Source: Acidobacteriaceae bacterium
Lineage (GTDB): Bacteria; Acidobacteriota; Terriglobia; Bryobacterales; Bryobacteraceae
Assembly: GCA_903970405.1 (NCBI GenBank)
Contig: CAJCIT010000163.1
Coordinates: 1 to 42,538, forward strand
Length of the DNA stretch: 42,538 nt
Reading direction: 5' to 3'
Position 1 is the stretch's first letter. Each line of letters begins with the position of its first letter. This document shows, one piece after another, positions 33,301-41,345 of this stretch. Position numbers and translations under genes: made by a program. A model generated the notes under the pieces. It did no database searches and was not told where the DNA came from. It saw only the letters and a program-made list of their open reading frames with translations.

Positions 33301-34344
33301 CGCTTGGGTAGCAGGCAACAGCAGCAGAAGCAGCCCTGTGAGTACGGCGGCTAAAGGACTAACTTTGTTCAAAATTGCGAAAACGATGAGTAACGTCAGC
33401 AATTCCACGGGTATCAAATAGCAGGCGGTGGGATGACGGAGCGCCAGCCTGGCGAGCCAGGTCTTGATTGGAGGGCGATACTGCACGGCCTTTTCGAGAG
33501 TCGGCAAGCCTTTGTCCACCAGGTAGAAGCCAACATGGATGCGGCGCATCGCAGCCCGCGAACCATCGGAAACCATGGCTGCCTGTTCGGCGAGCCCGAT
33601 AGCGGCGGCGGCAATCTGGTGCTCAGCCAGAGCGCTATTTTTCGCTAGGCCACCGATAACCGTGCGATAGTGTTCGCGGCTCTCAAAGTCCATTCGCGCG
33701 AAGCTCGCAGCGGGATCGCCGGCCAGTATTCGGTTGGTTAGGCTGGCTGCCTCGAAAACATCTTTCCAACTCGTCTCTCCAATCAATCGAAGGCTTGCGA
33801 TGACGTCCGGCCAGTGTGAAGGCGCGGAAACCATTATGCGGTCAATCAACTCGAGCTGGAGCGCGGGTCTCAACGCCCAAATCTCCCCCATCTCAAGGAT
33901 CGAAAGCTGTTGAAATCCTTCGAGGAAAGCGAGAAGGCCACCGTCACAGTAGCCGTTGCTGTTTTGCTGAAGGTACTCACGAGCGATCAAGCTGGTGCGC
34001 AGCGTTTGCTTACCGGACTTGTCAGTGGCGACGGGCAGAGACGGATCGAGGACGAATTCCCGGGTCTGCTGTTCTGACGAGTACACAAGGCGTACGTTGT
34101 CAAGAAGCGCCTTGACATGCGTCCGCTGCGGGTCAGCCGGACCGGCTGCAGCCGCTTTTGCAATGGCCGCACGCAACGCTTCACGCCGTGACTTAACGGA
34201 GGGCGGGCGGCTGGTGCGCTGGCCGGCGGCGGCTACGGAGCCGATGGATTCCGCCAGGCGAGAACCCGCCTCGCGAGAGTGAGCAAAGTCGCCCGTCGGC
34301 TCAGCTTGCAGGTGGACGGTGGAGCGCGTTGAATCGTTTGTCAT
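30394..34344 (-). CDS. GT84-type cyclic beta-1,2-glucan synthase-like protein lacking the GH94 domain
   Basis: A 1316-residue membrane protein like the N-terminal and central parts of NdvB/ChvB/Cgs. After a helical N-terminal region come membrane segments at about 310-360, a GT84 glycosyltransferase with YVITLDSDTQLPRDSAARLV (near 515) and the RKHRWVRGDWQI acceptor motif (near 665), and more membrane segments at about 700-890. A glycoamylase-like domain fills about 905-1300 (SASTNWLIPDHVREGG, GHLFNWYDLSSL, RIWMAHHQGMSLLAIAN). Known cyclic glucan synthases are about 2800 residues and end with a GH94 phosphorylase domain that sets chain length. Here the protein stops before it, and nothing downstream encodes it. 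The product may be a linear glucan. The ATG overlaps the stop of the ABC exporter gene by 4 bp. Confidence 0.87.
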   Translation of the reverse strand: MTNDSTRSTVHLQAEPTGDFAHSREAGSRLAESIGSVAAAGQRTSRPPSVKSRREALRAAIAKAAAAGPADPQRTHVKALLDNVRLVYSSEQQTREFVLDPSLPVATDKSGKQTLRTSLIAREYLQQNSNGYCDGGLLAFLEGFQQLSILEMGEIWALRPALQLELIDRIMVSAPSHWPDVIASLRLIGETSWKDVFEAASLTNRILAGDPAASFARMDFESREHYRTVIGGLAKNSALAEHQIAAAAIGLAEQAAMVSDGSRAAMRRIHVGFYLVDKGLPTLEKAVQYRPPIKTWLARLALRHPTACYLIPVELLTLLIVFAILNKVSPLAAVLTGLLLLLLPATQAAVDFINNLTAYLVPARVLPKLDFSDGIPDHCLTLVAIPTLVLNEAQVRDLVLDLEIRFLANRDSNLYFALITDWPDADRPVEQTDPVLDLCRQLIDGLNNRYRLDGRSPFFLLHRHRAYNESEGRWMGWERKRGKLLDLNQFLRGEYDAFPVKIGDASVLPRVRYVITLDSDTQLPRDSAARLVGAAAHPLNQAVVEPTSRMVVEGYGILQPRIGISIQSAARSRLAALCSGQTGFDIYTRAVSNVYQDLFGEGIYTGKGIYEVDALREALEDRFPENALLSHDLIEGAYARAALVSDIELIDDYPSHFSAFSRRKHRWVRGDWQIMRWTLSRVPDRQGRMIWNPISLISQWKILDNLRRSLLEPGMVLLFLGSWFLFPGFAVSWTLAAVGILFIPAVSGLLFALLRVPLRARYLPAWVRSTAKAFLDGIAMAGFSLTFLLHQALLSIDAVSRSIRRLLITRRNLLEWETAAEAETAGRPKARVDVYIEWTPWIAAAIGIALALFRPAALPAATPVLFLWVISRPLASWLNKPPRTGHSKLAEEDARLLQESAGRIWRFFHDWSSASTNWLIPDHVREGGSPELRLSPTNVGMLLNARIAAVHMGLAPLSELVFETRQTLDRVLELPKYRGHLFNWYDLSSLKEIPPYFISSVDSGNLAGCLWTLKQAALAFAAEPGVKRGVTKELAAQLREIADICDRLVNEMDFSFLYQPRKRALSVGYDVPAGRLEPACYDLLASEARMACFVAIAKGDIPQESWFRLGRAFTLFRGERILLSWTGTMFEYLMPALWMKHYPDTIADQSMKAVVRAQREYAHRKGVPWGISESACLGEPGADHCYSPFGIPDLAVKTLDKEALVISPYSSFLATMADPAAAVKNMRQMEEYGWTGRYGFYESIDYSRAGGEVVRIWMAHHQGMSLLAIANLQFGNPFQKYFHAEPQVLATELLLHERVPDVPVTMPERDLLPQPA

Positions 34345-36173
34345 CGGTAACTCGCGGCTTGCAGTTCGAACATACCGGCGTATCGCGCCCCCAGGGCGAT
34401 GAGTTGCTGATGGCTGCCCTGCTCCACGATCCGGCCGTTTTCGAGGACTATAATCTGGTCGGCCATCCGCACAGTGGAGAACCGGTGAGAGATCAGCAGC
34501 GCCATTTTGCCCTGAGTCAGTTCGGCGAAACGTTGAAAGACTTCAGACTCGGAGCGCGCGTCCAGCGACGCGGTCGGCTCATCGAGAATCAGTAGCTGAG
34601 CGTCGCGGAGGTAGGCGCGGGCCAGCGCAAACCTCTGCCATTCTCCCCCCGATAGATCAACCCCGCCGCTGAAGCGGCGCCCCAGAAGCTGGTCGTATCC
34701 TTGGGGCAGGTTGGCGATCACTTCGTCCGCCAGACTCTTGTGAGCCGCTTCGCGAATGGCATCGTCCTGAGCGGCGCCGTCCGGGGAGACTTGAATGCGC
34801 GCCACAGCGATATTCTGCCGGGCGCTCATTTCATAGCGCATGAAATCCTGGAAGATGACGCCGATCTCGCCATGTAAATCCTCAACGCTGTACTCACGAA
34901 GGTCGATGCCGTCCAGGAGGATACGCCCCTCCGTGGGGTCGTATAACCGCGTGAGTAATTTAACGATGGTAGTTTTTCCCTGACCGTTCTCCCCGATGAG
35001 GGCGATCCGCTCGTCTCTATCGATCCGGAGGTTGAGCCGGTCCAGGACTCGCCTTTCGGAACCGGGATAAGCAAAGCTGACATTCTCGAAGACAAAGCCC
35101 TGGCGAATGGGGCGAGGAGCGGGCAAAGCATCTTTCTTCGAGCAGACCTTGGGAGTTACCTGGAAGAAATTGACAAGATCGGTGAGGAAGAGCGATTGGT
35201 CGGCGATGCTTGAGAAAGTCGAGAATATGTTTTGGATGTTGAGACTCGCGCCGGCAATAGCGCCGGTGAGAAGCTGCAACGTGCCCCAGGTTAGCTCGCC
35301 GTTGACGGTCCTGTAGATAACGTACGCGTAGGCGCCGTAATAGGCGAAGGTACTCAACAGTGAGAGTGGCGTTCCAAAAAGGAAGCGGCGCCGGGCGATG
35401 CTCACGTTTTCGCCAAAGATCTGATTCGATAGCCGCGTGAACTCGCCCACCAGGAAGCCGCTCAATGCGAATAGCTTTAGTTCTTTGGCCGACTCTTTGC
35501 TCGAGCCAAGGACGCGAAGGTAGTCGAGCTGCCGCCTGACGGGGGTTTGGCGAACATCCTTGGCGTAACCGAGAAAGGCGAAATGTGTTTCACCGAGGAA
35601 GGCCGGCACCACCGCCAAGACCAGTAGCAGCAACAGCCACGGCGAAAACCAGAAGATGGCCGCTGAGAGACTCAGGGCAGCCAGAGCCTGTTGAAGCACC
35701 TGGCCCAACGCCTGGATCATCCCAATGCGGTCAGTGGCCTGTACCCGGGCGCGCTCCAGCTTGTCGTTGAAAGCCGAATCCTCGTAAGAAGACAGGTCAA
35801 GCCGTGAAGCATGCTCCATCACCAGAATGCTGACGTGGCGAGAGAAGCGGTCGGAGAGCAGGGAATCGAAGTAGCCAATGGCCCGGCCGAGGATGGCGCC
35901 GAAGGAGGCCAGCGCGAACTCGGCGCCGACGAACCACCAAAAGGCCGCCGGCAACGGATGGCCTTGGAAGTGGGCTTGTATCGCGTCCAGTATCCTCTTC
36001 GATACCCCAAGAACTGCCACTGGAAGCAGTGCGACGAGGAGGCGAGAAGCCAAGCCGCCGGATACCACGGCGGGTCCCGAGTCCCAGACGATCCGCACCA
36101 ACTGGGGAACGTTCTTAAGAGCCTGCAGGCGGACCCACCAGCTCTCCCAAAATGTTTGGGGAGTCTCAGCCAT
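34341..36173 (-). CDS. ABC transporter, fused permease and ATPase (NdvA-like position)
   Basis: A 610-residue half-transporter of the exporter type. The membrane domain (about residues 30-330) has six hydrophobic segments. The ATPase has Walker A GENGQGKTT near 392, Q-loop VIFQDFMRYEMSARQNIAVA, signature LSGGEWQRFALARAY and Walker B LLILDEPTASLD, with the His switch in LLISHRFSTV. It should work as a homodimer in the inner membrane. It is the first gene of a two-gene operon with the glucan synthase-like gene (4-bp overlap). In Rhizobiaceae the beta-1,2-glucan exporter NdvA/ChvA sits next to NdvB/ChvB, so export of the product is the natural inference. The sequence itself is not diagnostic of the substrate. 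Confidence 0.92.
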   Translation of the reverse strand: MAETPQTFWESWWVRLQALKNVPQLVRIVWDSGPAVVSGGLASRLLVALLPVAVLGVSKRILDAIQAHFQGHPLPAAFWWFVGAEFALASFGAILGRAIGYFDSLLSDRFSRHVSILVMEHASRLDLSSYEDSAFNDKLERARVQATDRIGMIQALGQVLQQALAALSLSAAIFWFSPWLLLLLVLAVVPAFLGETHFAFLGYAKDVRQTPVRRQLDYLRVLGSSKESAKELKLFALSGFLVGEFTRLSNQIFGENVSIARRRFLFGTPLSLLSTFAYYGAYAYVIYRTVNGELTWGTLQLLTGAIAGASLNIQNIFSTFSSIADQSLFLTDLVNFFQVTPKVCSKKDALPAPRPIRQGFVFENVSFAYPGSERRVLDRLNLRIDRDERIALIGENGQGKTTIVKLLTRLYDPTEGRILLDGIDLREYSVEDLHGEIGVIFQDFMRYEMSARQNIAVARIQVSPDGAAQDDAIREAAHKSLADEVIANLPQGYDQLLGRRFSGGVDLSGGEWQRFALARAYLRDAQLLILDEPTASLDARSESEVFQRFAELTQGKMALLISHRFSTVRMADQIIVLENGRIVEQGSHQQLIALGARYAGMFELQAASYR

Positions 36174-36388
36174 ATGTCTTCGGTGACAGCGCAGATCTTG
36201 AAGACTGATTTATGCGCTGCGTACAGCACCTGAGATGCCATTCATCGCAAGTACTTGAAAACATGCGGCGGCGCGATCTTACGGTGGGCATTTCTTACTT
36301 GGTTGGAGAAACTTGCTGGTGACTTCATGGCGCAGTAACGCCGCTCCGCTTGCGCCACGGGCGATCTGCGAACGGAGGGAGCAGCACT

Positions 36389-36415
36389 GCGGTCGCTCCC
36401 TGACCGTCGCGGCTC
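36389..36415 (+). repeat. REP-like element, family A
   Basis: GCGGTCGCTCCCTGACCGTC followed by GCGGCTC, then AGTAGGCG as after 17750. AGGGAGC just upstream, within 36371-36382, pairs with GCTCCCT inside the element. A half copy, CTGACGGTCGCGGCTC, lies at 36477-36492. Confidence 0.75.
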
Positions 36416-36501
36416 AGTAGGCGTGGGTGCGTCTGTTTGTCCCCAGGATTTTTCACACTTTCTGACCCTGACGTTACTGACGGTCGCGGCTCGGAAGAGT
36501 T

Positions 36502-36552
36502 GGCGATTAAGTCAGGCGATGCCAATGGGGGCCCATTGCCAATCGGCCCCCG
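36502..36552. repeat. Dispersed palindromic element, family B, copy 2
   Basis: Holds GGCGATTAAGTCAGGCGAT, GCCAATGGGGGCCCATTGC (a near-perfect palindrome) and CAATCGGCCCCC. Its reverse complement matches 9134-9184 along most of its length. It ends 10 bp before the neuC stop codon. Confidence 0.7.
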
Positions 36553-36561
36553 CAAACGGTT

Positions 36562-37704
36562 TCAAGGCGCCTTCTTGATTAGGAGGTCTTCGCCCAGCGG
36601 CACGGTGACCAGTGCCTCGACGATCCTCTCCGACGCATGGCCGTCGCCGTAGGGGTTCGACATGCCATGGATCGATTGCCGGAAGCCGGGGGTTAAGGCG
36701 GTGGCGATGGACTCCTGAATCGAAGCGGCGTCGGAGGCGGTGAGCACATTCGCGCCGCGCTCGCGGCCCCGCTGCCGGATGCCCACATCCACCACAGGCA
36801 GAGCGAAGGACGCCGCTTCCATGATTCCACTGCTGGAGTTGCCGACCAGGAGATCGACACAGCCGAGCAGGCTCCAATAAAGGATGGGATCGAGATTCAC
36901 GAAGACGCGTCCGCTTCCGCGCTCTTCGATGAAGGTGGAGGCGCGGTGGATCAGTTGCCTGCTGCCCGCGTCGGCGTTCGGATAACAGAACAGCAATTGG
37001 AAGGGCAGGGACGCAAGGGCGGAGAAGAGGGCGTCGGCTTCACGCGCCGGGTTGTGGGCGAGGGTCGGCGGGTGGTACGCGATCAGGAGGGTGGGCGGTT
37101 CGAGCTGCAGATGGAGGCGCGCCTCTAACTGGGCGCGGCTCAGCAAAGGGCTGCGGCGCAAATGATCAAGCGACGGGGCGCCGGCACAATGCACACGCCA
37201 GCTCTCCTCCCCCATCGCGATGACGCGGGCCTGAGCCAAAGGGGTTGACGTGAAATGCAGGTGACTCAACTTGGTGAGGGCATTGCGAATGGCGTTGTCA
37301 ATGGCGCCTTCGCTGATTTCTCCGCCCTCAATGTGGGCCATCGGAATGCGCAAGGCGGTGGCGACGGCCGCGGGCGCGAGCATCTCAAACCGGTCGGCCG
37401 TCAAGAGGAGTAAATCCGGGCGCATCTGACCGAGGCAGTCGGCGAGGCTGAGCGCCGCTAGCCCGATGGTCTTGGCCATGCCGACGTCGCTATCGGAACT
37501 CAGCAGACATTCGATTTTCGCGTCGATGGCGAATCCGGCGTTCTCAATTTCGCGGAAAGTGAAACCAAACTCGGGCGATAGATGCGGTCCCAGGACGATG
37601 AGTTTCAGGTCGACGGCGGGGTGCGATGCCAGTTCGCGAAGCGGCCAGTACAAGTGGCTGTAGTCGGCGCGAGAGGAAGTGATGACGGCGATCCGGCGTT
37701 TCAC
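36562..37704 (-). CDS. neuC: UDP-N-acetylglucosamine 2-epimerase (hydrolysing), NeuC-like
   Basis: A 380-residue GT-B-fold enzyme that converts UDP-GlcNAc to ManNAc and UDP, the first step toward sialic acids or legionaminic-type sugars. Typical blocks are RIAVITSSRADYSHLYWPL at the N-terminus, VLGPHLSPEFGFTFREIE, LLLLTADRFEMLAPA, AHIEGGEISEGAIDNAIRNA, AYHPPT, and the UDP site VGNSSSGIMEAASFALPVV near residue 290. It starts with GTG at 37704. No neuA, neuB or other sialic acid gene is present here, so its product may feed a polymer made elsewhere. It is divergent from valS. Confidence 0.9.
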   Translation of the reverse strand: MKRRIAVITSSRADYSHLYWPLRELASHPAVDLKLIVLGPHLSPEFGFTFREIENAGFAIDAKIECLLSSDSDVGMAKTIGLAALSLADCLGQMRPDLLLLTADRFEMLAPAAVATALRIPMAHIEGGEISEGAIDNAIRNALTKLSHLHFTSTPLAQARVIAMGEESWRVHCAGAPSLDHLRRSPLLSRAQLEARLHLQLEPPTLLIAYHPPTLAHNPAREADALFSALASLPFQLLFCYPNADAGSRQLIHRASTFIEERGSGRVFVNLDPILYWSLLGCVDLLVGNSSSGIMEAASFALPVVDVGIRQRGRERGANVLTASDAASIQESIATALTPGFRQSIHGMSNPYGDGHASERIVEALVTVPLGEDLLIKKAP

Positions 37705-37718
37705 TGGTTGCCAGCGGG

Positions 37719-37793
37719 TGTTCGCCGAAGCGCATGTTCGCCGAACACATTCATTGAAGCACGGATATTGAAGCCCAGGTATTGAAACACCGG
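37719..37793. repeat. Short tandem repeats in the neuC-valS divergent region
   Basis: TGTTCGCCGAA occurs at 37719-37729 and 37735-37745. Next come three 14-bp units: CATTGAAGCACGGA (37752-37765), TATTGAAGCCCAGG (37766-37779) and TATTGAAACACCGG (37780-37793). They sit between the two start codons and may affect the promoters. Confidence 0.75.
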
Positions 37794-37868
37794 CCTTGGT
37801 TTGTGTTTTCGCCTTGCGGGGAATGATCTCCGAAGGGCCGTGTTTCCTGGTGCTACGCTTGAATTTTC

Positions 37869-40568
37869 ATGCAACTGGACAAGGTGTACGAACCTCAGCG
37901 TTTTGAGGCCCATTGGGCGCAGTGGTGGATTGAGTCAGCGCTGTATCAGGCCCGGATAGAGCCCGAGAAGCCTGTGTTTTCGATTGTGATCCCGCCGCCG
38001 AACGTCACGGGGCAGCTCCACATCGGGCACATGCTTGAACATACGGTGATCGATGTCGCGGTGCGGTGGCATCGCATGCTCGGCCACAGCACGTTGTGGC
38101 TTACGGGCATGGACCATGCCGGCATCGCGACCCAGATGGCAGTGGAGAAACACCTCACCGCTGAAGGCATTCACCGGCGGCAGTTGGGACGCGAGGAATT
38201 CGAACGCCGGGTGTGGCAGTGGAAAGAGCAATACGGCGGACGGATTAAATACCAGATTCAGCGCGAGGGCGCAAGCGTGGATTGGTCGCGTGAGCGCTTC
38301 ACCATGGACGAAGGGCTGTCGCGAGCGGTGCGAGAAGTCTTCGTTCGCCTGTGGGACGCGGGCCTCATCTATCGCGGTGACTACATGGTGAACTGGTGCC
38401 CGAAGTGCGGTACGGCCATCTCTGACGTGGAGACGATTCATGAAGCGGTGGAGGGCCATCTCTGGCACATTCGATACCGAGTGGTTAACTCCGATGAAAG
38501 CCTGGTAGTGGCGACAACGCGGCCGGAGACGATGCTGGGCGATACGGCGGTGGCGGTGAATCCGGATGACGAGCGGTACCGGCATCTGATTGGCAAGCAT
38601 GTGGTGTTGCCAATCATGAATCGAGAGATTCCGATTATTGCCGACGCCATGGTGGACCCGAAGTTCGGCACGGGCGTGGTGAAGATCACTCCGGCGCACG
38701 ATCCGAACGACTTTGAAGCGGGCAAACGGCATCATCTGGCGTCAATCAAGGTGATTGGCGAGGATGCCCGGATGACCGCCGCAGCGGGCGTTTATGCGGG
38801 TTTGGAGCGTTTCGAAGCGAGGAGACGCATTGTGGCGGCGCTGGAGGAATCGGGCGAATTGGTGAAGACCGAAGCGTACACCGTCAACCTCAGCAAGTGC
38901 CAGCGAAGCAACACGATTATTGAGCCGCTGGTTTCGACGCAGTGGTTTGTGCGCATGAAACCGCTGGCGGACAAGGCGATTGAAGCTGTGGAGAAGGGCC
39001 AGATCCGCTTCGTGCCGGATGACCGCGAGGTGGTCTTTTTCCAGTGGATGCGCAACATTCGCGATTGGTGCATATCGCGCCAGTTGTGGTGGGGGCATCG
39101 CATCCCAGCTTGGTACTGCCGGGTTTGCGGAACCATGACCGTGGCGCGTACGACGCCGGCGGTGTGCTCAAAGTGCGAGTCCACAGAGATTGAGCAGGAC
39201 CCGGATGTGCTGGACACCTGGTTCAGCTCCGGGTTGTGGCCGTTTTCCACGCTGGGCTGGCCGGAGCAGACGGAGGATTTGAACACGTTCTACCCCACGT
39301 CATTGCTGATCACGGGTTTCGACATCCTCTTCTTCTGGGTAGCGCGAATGATGATGCTTGGTATCTGGTGCACCGGCGAAGTGCCCTTTCGGGAAGTGCA
39401 TCTGCATGGTTTGGTGCGCGATGCCGAGCGGCAAAAGATGTCGAAGACCAAGGGCAACGTGGTGGACCCGCTGGATCTGATGGAGAAGTACGGGACGGAT
39501 GCCTGCCGGATCGGCCTGCTGGTGTCGGCTGCCCCAGGCGCGGACGTCGCGTTGAAGGAGGACCGGCTAGCGGCGGCGCGCAGCTTTGCGAACAAGCTGT
39601 GGAACGCGTCCCGGCTGCTGTTCATGAACATGGAGCGAAGCGGCGTTACGTTCCCGTTGGAACTGGCGGACAGCGCGAATACGGCGCTTCCCATTGACGC
39701 TGCAAGAACCGAGGATGCGTGGATCTTCGACCGGTTCAACGATTGCTGCGCCACGGTGAATCGGGCATTGGCGACGCACCGTTACCACGAGGCCGCGCAG
39801 ACACTGTGGGACTTCCTGTGGCATGAGTTCTGCGATTGGTATCTGGAGGTGAAGAAGCTGCGGTTCGCGGAGGGCTCAGGGCTGACCGCGGATTGGCGCG
39901 CGGCGCTGACTATCTTTGAGCGCTCACTGCGGCTGCTGCATCCGTTCATGCCGTTTCTGACGGAAGAGCTTTGGCAGCGTCTGGTTCACGGGGCAAGCGA
40001 AGGAACGGCGGCGGGTTCGATGGCAGGGCTACCGGTGTCAGTCTCGCTGGCGGCGTTTCCGCAACCGTACTCGCTGCCTGCGAATGACACGGCACGGCGC
40101 AGCTTCACGTTGTTGCAGGAGGCGATCACGGCAGCTCGGGAGCTGCGCGCCGATCATAAGTTAGATACGAAAGCCTCTTTTCCGGCCGATCTTTACTTAC
40201 ATGAGGGCGGATTCGGCGGCGACGAGCTCTCGATTATTTCGACCATTGCACGGCTTGAACTGCGCCAGCACGTGGGGGTGAAACCGATGGCCGGCGGACT
40301 GGTGCGGTCGACGCCGGACTTCGATCTGCGTGTGGACGCCCAGGCGCCTGAGGCGGTCAACGGGGCGGGAATAGGGGACTCGCGAGCGCGGATTGAGAAG
40401 GAGAAGGCCTCCATAGAGAAGATCATCGTGAATTCGACGCGGCAGCTCAGCGATGAAACGTTCCTGAGTAAGGCTCCGGCGAAGGTGGTTGACACACTAA
40501 AGAACAAGCTGGCCGACTATGAGTTACAACTGAAAAAACTGCGCGACCAGTTAGAGGGCTTGTCATAA
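37869..40568 (+). CDS. valS: Valine--tRNA ligase
   Basis: Charges tRNA-Val in the cytoplasm. The 899-residue class I synthetase has VTGQLHIGHMLEHT (the HIGH motif) near residue 51 and QKMSKTKGN (KMSKS motif) near 522. The inserted CP1 editing domain contains TTRPETMLGDTAVAVNPDD. Zinc-type Cys clusters are seen in CPKCGTAISD and CRVCG...CSKCES. The C-terminus is the valyl-type coiled coil (ARIEKEKASIEKIIVNSTRQ and DYELQLKKLRDQLEGL). Length is normal. birA follows 3 bp after its stop. Confidence 0.97.
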   Translation: MQLDKVYEPQRFEAHWAQWWIESALYQARIEPEKPVFSIVIPPPNVTGQLHIGHMLEHTVIDVAVRWHRMLGHSTLWLTGMDHAGIATQMAVEKHLTAEGIHRRQLGREEFERRVWQWKEQYGGRIKYQIQREGASVDWSRERFTMDEGLSRAVREVFVRLWDAGLIYRGDYMVNWCPKCGTAISDVETIHEAVEGHLWHIRYRVVNSDESLVVATTRPETMLGDTAVAVNPDDERYRHLIGKHVVLPIMNREIPIIADAMVDPKFGTGVVKITPAHDPNDFEAGKRHHLASIKVIGEDARMTAAAGVYAGLERFEARRRIVAALEESGELVKTEAYTVNLSKCQRSNTIIEPLVSTQWFVRMKPLADKAIEAVEKGQIRFVPDDREVVFFQWMRNIRDWCISRQLWWGHRIPAWYCRVCGTMTVARTTPAVCSKCESTEIEQDPDVLDTWFSSGLWPFSTLGWPEQTEDLNTFYPTSLLITGFDILFFWVARMMMLGIWCTGEVPFREVHLHGLVRDAERQKMSKTKGNVVDPLDLMEKYGTDACRIGLLVSAAPGADVALKEDRLAAARSFANKLWNASRLLFMNMERSGVTFPLELADSANTALPIDAARTEDAWIFDRFNDCCATVNRALATHRYHEAAQTLWDFLWHEFCDWYLEVKKLRFAEGSGLTADWRAALTIFERSLRLLHPFMPFLTEELWQRLVHGASEGTAAGSMAGLPVSVSLAAFPQPYSLPANDTARRSFTLLQEAITAARELRADHKLDTKASFPADLYLHEGGFGGDELSIISTIARLELRQHVGVKPMAGGLVRSTPDFDLRVDAQAPEAVNGAGIGDSRARIEKEKASIEKIIVNSTRQLSDETFLSKAPAKVVDTLKNKLADYELQLKKLRDQLEGLS

Positions 40569-40571
40569 CAG

Positions 40572-41345
40572 GTGCCGCTGGATGTAATGCAACTGGAAGC
40601 GGGGCTGCCCGGCCGCGAGATTTATTATTTCCCTTCGCTGGGCAGCACCATGACGGAGGCGGCGCGATTGGTTCATGCGGGCTCGCCGCATGGAACGCTG
40701 GTGATTGCCGACGAACAGACGGCGGGGGTGGGGCGCTTCGGGCGCACTTGGCACTCGGAGGCGGAAACGGGGATTTACGGCACGTTCGTGCTGCGTTTGC
40801 CCATTGGGCTTGAATCCATCTCGATGGTGACGTTGGCGCTGGGTCTTGCCTGCGCGGATGCGATTCAACAGGCGACCGGCTTGACTTGCGATCTGCGCTG
40901 GCCCAACGATGTTCTGGTTGGCGATTGTAAGGTGGCTGGGATTCTGGCGCAACTGGTGGATTCGGCCGTGATTGCAGGCGTTGGGATCAACGTGAATCAG
41001 ACCACGTTGCCAGGCGACCTACGCACTCCGGCCACTTCCTTGCGCATCGCCGCCAACGGGCGCGTGCTTTCTCGCGAGCGGATCGTGATAGCGCTGGCCC
41101 GATCAATTGACCGTCTGTGCACCATACTGATCGAGGAGGGACCGCCGGCGGTTTTACGCGCCTTCGCAGCGGCATCGAGTTACGCGGTCAACAGGAGGGT
41201 GGTTTTTGAAACGCAGACCGGATTCGACCGGGGAGTGACGGCGGGACTCGATCGGCAAGGCTTCCTGCTGGTCCGGCGCGAGACGGGCGAACTCGCGACG
41301 GTGATCGCGGGGGGTATTCGCCCCGATAGCGGGAGCGGCGTGTGA
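40572..41345 (+). CDS. birA: Biotin--[acetyl-CoA-carboxylase] ligase
   Basis: Activates biotin with ATP and attaches it to the biotin carrier protein of acetyl-CoA carboxylase. The 257-residue protein has the ligase domain YFPSLGSTMTEAARLV, the biotinyl-AMP loop GVGRFGRTWHSEAETGIYGT, LRWPNDVLVG with KVAGILAQL, and the C-terminal SH3-like part (GFDRGVTAGLDRQGFLLVRR). It has no N-terminal winged helix, so unlike E. coli BirA it should not act as a repressor. The start is taken as GTG 40572, 3 bp after valS; ATG 40587 is also possible. The next gene overlaps by 4 bp. Confidence 0.94.
   Translation: MPLDVMQLEAGLPGREIYYFPSLGSTMTEAARLVHAGSPHGTLVIADEQTAGVGRFGRTWHSEAETGIYGTFVLRLPIGLESISMVTLALGLACADAIQQATGLTCDLRWPNDVLVGDCKVAGILAQLVDSAVIAGVGINVNQTTLPGDLRTPATSLRIAANGRVLSRERIVIALARSIDRLCTILIEEGPPAVLRAFAAASSYAVNRRVVFETQTGFDRGVTAGLDRQGFLLVRRETGELATVIAGGIRPDSGSGV

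Larger units (their letters stand above)
36174..36561. other. 388-bp repeat-rich gap between ABC gene and neuC
   Basis: No gene was found. From left to right it holds an inverted repeat TGGCGCA/TGCGCCA (36328-36357), a REP-like copy (36389-36415), half of another (36477-36492), and a family B element (36502-36552). The ABC gene promoter should lie at the left end. Confidence 0.7.
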
